From Acidimicrobiia bacterium (GTDB lineage: Bacteria; Actinomycetota; Acidimicrobiia; Acidimicrobiales; Acidimicrobilacustridaceae): 7,582 bases of DNA. The notes beneath the pieces are model-generated. The model searched no databases and was not told the origin of the DNA. It worked only from the letters and a program-made list of their open reading frames with translations. Made by a program: the position numbers and the translations under genes. The first letter of the stretch is position 1; every line of letters starts with the position of its first letter. The stretch is taken from assembly GCA_018882825.1 (NCBI GenBank), contig VERC01000112.1, forward strand, positions 1 through 7,582, written 5' to 3'. This document shows positions 6,576-7,582 of this stretch, one piece after another.

Positions 6576-6989
6576 TCAGGCGTCGAGGCGGCGGGCGACG
6601 CTCAGTTCGTGTCCCGCTGGGTCGACGATGTGGAAGTACCGCTCGCCCCACGGGGCATCGGTCGGCGCCATCGCCGGACTGTGCCCCGCGGCCACGAAGG
6701 CGCCGTGCACGGCATCGACATCGTCGACCCACACGATGAACCGTCCCCACGGTCGGCCCGGTGACCATGTCGGATCCAGCTGCAGGTTGAGGAACGATCC
6801 GTCAGGGAACGTCATCGTGGTGAAGGCCGAGCCGGACCCGCCGTAGGCGATGGGCGCACCCAGCACGCCGTAGAAGGCCACCGACGCGGCCATGTCAGCC
6901 ACCGTCAGGGTGACGGCGCTCAAGGCCTCGGAGTGTTCGTGTTCATGCCTGCGCGTGCGCTCGTGCCCGTGCCTGTCCTTCTGTTCCAC
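6576..6989 (-). CDS. VOC family (glyoxalase/bleomycin resistance-like) protein
   Basis: This 137-aa protein is one VOC module made of two beta-alpha-beta-beta-beta halves: VTLTVADMAASVAFYGVLG (26-44) and FIVWVDDVDAVHGAFVAAG (84-102), ending YFHIVDPAGHELSVAR. E128 occupies the usual last metal-ligand position. The first-strand ligand, normally His or Gln, appears to be T27 or absent, so a complete glyoxalase metal site is doubtful; a binding or resistance-type role is possible. Residues 1-22 precede the fold and are very polar, with His at 7, 9, 15, 17 and 19. The start is GTG 6989-6987, the only upstream in-frame start before a TGA; its ribosome site is weak. A start at TTG 6923 would remove the histidine tail. 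The gene converges on the secreted-protein gene with a 12-nt gap. Confidence 0.85.
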   Translation of the reverse strand: MEQKDRHGHERTRRHEHEHSEALSAVTLTVADMAASVAFYGVLGAPIAYGGSGSAFTTMTFPDGSFLNLQLDPTWSPGRPWGRFIVWVDDVDAVHGAFVAAGHSPAMAPTDAPWGERYFHIVDPAGHELSVARRLDA

Positions 6990-7127
6990 CGACTCATCTG
7001 GTCACATCGGCGGCCCTCGCGCAACCCCGTCGCGCAATCCGGACGGCGCGTTTCCCCTGTTCAGGGGGGGTGTCACAGGCGGTTGTCAGTCTTCTGGTGT
7101 CCCCTTCCCCCATCAGGAGCCGCCCGA
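6990..7127. promoter_or_regulatory. Intergenic region between divergent VOC and sigma-like genes, with short direct repeats
   Basis: This 138-bp region contains no TA dinucleotide and therefore no TANNNT -10 element. It has an 8-bp direct repeat TCGCGCAA at 7017-7024 and 7030-7037 (13-bp period). TGTC occurs three times, at 7071, 7084 and 7098. An inverted repeat CCCCTG-TT-CAGGGG spans 7054-7067. The ribosome site AGGAG at 7115-7119 is 8 nt before ATG 7128. Promoters for both genes should lie here but could not be identified; an alternative-sigma promoter is possible. Confidence 0.4.
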
Positions 7128-7582
7128 ATGGAACGAGCCCCCCGATCCACCCCCACCCCTGGCAACCGCCTCCCGGCGGGGGTCGTCACCGATCCCACGC
7201 AGGATCCGGTCGTCATGGCCTTCTGGAGCACTGTCGATGTCGTGCTGCGCCGCCGGTCCAATGTGGTGGCCGGTCAGCACGCCGATGACGTGCGGCAGCG
7301 AGTGGCCGTGCAGTTCTTCTCCGCCCCGTACATGGTGATGGCCTCTTACACCCCGGAGGCCTTCGCCAACGTGGCGCTCTCCTCGCGGGCCGCCGATCAA
7401 CGTCGTACCGAGCGCATCCAGCGTGGCGAGGGCGCCCGACAGCAGCGTGATCCGGTCACCGGCGAGGTCCACAGCGCCCGCCAGGTGTGCGGACTCGACG
7501 CCCTCGATCCCGACAGCGAGCGCATCGGCGACGTCGACGAGTTCGAGTTCCGACTCGTCCAGGCCGACGAACTGCGCAATGC
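7128..7582 (+). CDS. Partial protein, possible RNA polymerase sigma-70 region 2-like factor (3' end outside window)
   Basis: An open frame from ATG 7128 (AGGAG 8 nt upstream) runs without a stop to the window edge, giving 151 visible residues. After a Pro/Thr-rich start, residues 27-64 contain VVMAFWSTVDVVLRR followed by HADDVRQRVAVQFF. Residues 76-102 contain PEAFANVALSSRAADQRRTE and then RIQRGEG. This resembles sigma region 2: an acidic DAEDxxQxxF helix followed by a WLxxIAxNxAxDxxR helix. Residues 115-148 are acidic (DALDPDSERIGDVDEFEF), as in a region 2-4 linker. If correct it would direct RNA polymerase to a special promoter class. The match is from memory and imperfect (no Trp in the second helix), and region 4 is not visible, so it could be another helical DNA-binding protein. 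That the frame is coding is much more certain than the function. Confidence 0.5.
   Translation, partial: MERAPRSTPTPGNRLPAGVVTDPTQDPVVMAFWSTVDVVLRRRSNVVAGQHADDVRQRVAVQFFSAPYMVMASYTPEAFANVALSSRAADQRRTERIQRGEGARQQRDPVTGEVHSARQVCGLDALDPDSERIGDVDEFEFRLVQADELRN

Noticed and set aside
7054..7067. CCCCTG-TT-CAGGGG inverted repeat as a terminator
   Set aside because: It lies upstream of both flanking genes, the stem is short and there is no T run on either side.

Overview
The window comes from a high-GC actinobacterium. By eye it is about two thirds G+C, with third codon positions mostly G or C. An F420-type luciferase-like oxidoreductase, promoters with only a TANNNT -10 element, and a Cys-type UGSC protein would fit Acidimicrobiia (Ilumatobacter-like lineages). 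That placement is inference; no marker gene is present.

Layout, left to right. (1) The 3' end of a sterol desaturase/fatty acid hydroxylase family gene (+ strand). (2) A compact four-gene operon on the - strand, transcribed right to left from about 3566 to 338: a sugar-phosphate isomerase/epimerase-like TIM-barrel protein, a 353-aa conserved protein of unknown function, a small CGSC-motif protein of the UGSC (seleno)protein family, and a short-chain dehydrogenase. Gaps between these genes are 10, 1 and 2 nt. (3) A divergent amidohydrolase-family-2 gene (+). The operon and this gene appear to share one near-palindromic promoter, GGACGCTATAGGGTCC, at 3603-3618. (4) A convergent LLM-class (F420-dependent type) oxidoreductase (-). 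(5) A divergent secreted protein (+) with a signal peptide, six cysteines and a repeated (V/I)DxxTG motif, suggesting a beta-propeller. (6) A convergent VOC/glyoxalase-like protein (-) with a histidine-rich N-terminus. (7) A 138-bp intergenic region with short direct repeats, then the start of a + strand gene cut by the window edge whose visible part resembles sigma-70 region 2.

The most interesting part is about 338-4486. Its core is an adjacent, probably translationally coupled pair: the 353-aa protein and the CGSC protein. The CGSC segment resembles the U-G-x-C-T active site of the glycine/D-proline reductase selenoprotein B family, with a plain TGC cysteine codon where relatives can have selenocysteine. 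With an isomerase-like barrel, a dehydrogenase and a lactonase-like hydrolase around it, the cluster looks like an uncharacterised small-molecule catabolic module. Substrate and reaction cannot be read from the sequence. No RNA genes, CRISPR arrays, insertion sequences or convincing intrinsic terminators were seen, and no gene-free stretch exceeds about 140 bp.
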